Assembly (NCBI GenBank): GCA_947259995.1
Contig: CAMYOK010000014.1
Location: 174,078 to 238,077, forward strand
DNA from: an uncultured Pseudomonadales bacterium
GTDB taxonomy: Bacteria; Pseudomonadota; Gammaproteobacteria; Pseudomonadales; Pseudohongiellaceae
DNA: 64,000 bases
Direction: 5' to 3'
The notes below the pieces were generated by a model. That model did no database searches, had not been told where the DNA came from, and was given only the letters and a program-made list of their open reading frames with translations. This document shows, piece after piece, positions 63,998 to 64,000 of the stretch. Each line of letters begins with the position of its first letter. Position 1 is the first letter of the stretch. The position numbers and the translations under genes are program-made.

Positions 63998-64000
63998 AGC

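Overview
The window is chromosomal DNA of a motile gammaproteobacterium. Gene order resembles Pseudomonas and marine relatives (the broad Pseudomonadales/Oceanospirillales/Cellvibrionales group). Examples are the TRZ/ATZ deaminase-ubiG-mupP-yciK block, the fleSR-fliEFGHIJ...fliLMNOPQR-flhB-flhA-flhF-flhG-fliA block leading into ccmABCDEFGHI, and the argG-motY-pyrC-rnt-grxD-argF block. No rRNA, tRNA, CRISPR array, insertion sequence or prophage was recognised. Coding density is high and the genes look intact.

Layout. Positions 1-3.7 kb (+) carry a nucleoside deaminase, UbiG, MupP and a short-chain dehydrogenase. 4.0-5.9 kb (+) holds two paralogous GGDEF proteins, the second with a destroyed active site. 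5.9-16.9 kb is mostly minus strand: trpS-scpA-scpB-rluB, yciO, a cyclophilin with an exonuclease III, a HemD-like protein, moaB, moaA and an AlkK-like acyl-CoA ligase. Two short plus-strand genes lie inside it: yciI and a 33-codon membrane peptide with its own terminator. 17.0-24.4 kb (-) is the complete cytochrome c maturation system I (ccmA-ccmI). 24.6-46.5 kb (-) is a polar-flagellum cluster from fleS to fliA plus a DUF2802 gene. 46.7-54.1 kb (mainly -) has dcd, a DegP/HtrA-like protease, bioY, metG, a rubredoxin, a ModE-type regulator and an MscS channel; a PspB-like gene runs the other way. 54.3-63.7 kb holds an orphan RnfB-like ferredoxin with nth, argG, motY, pyrC, rnt, grxD, argF and a PAS-GGDEF-EAL protein. 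The right end holds multi-hairpin intergenic repeats.

How it fits together. The flagellar cluster encodes the export gate, MS ring, switch, ATPase complex, hook-length control, the FlhF/FlhG polar placement pair, sigma-28 and the FleSR two-component system. I read sigma-54-type (-24/-12) promoters by eye in front of fleS, fliK and fliL, a weaker one before flhA, and a very good sigma-28 promoter before the distant motY. This gives a two-tier cascade. Sigma-54-like sites also precede the GGDEF pair and the PspB-like gene, which suggests that c-di-GMP signalling and envelope stress share the sigma-54 layer. The chemotaxis genes that usually sit between fliA and the DUF2802 gene, and fleQ beside fleS, are absent here.

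Nothing in the window is clearly a wholly new multi-gene system. The best leads are the sigma-54-driven orphan PspB-like gene, the active/degenerate GGDEF pair, the 33-aa membrane peptide behind a cluster of GTTAC repeats, the anchorless orphan RnfB, and the terminal structured repeats. Promoters, hairpins and start codons were read by eye without any search tool.
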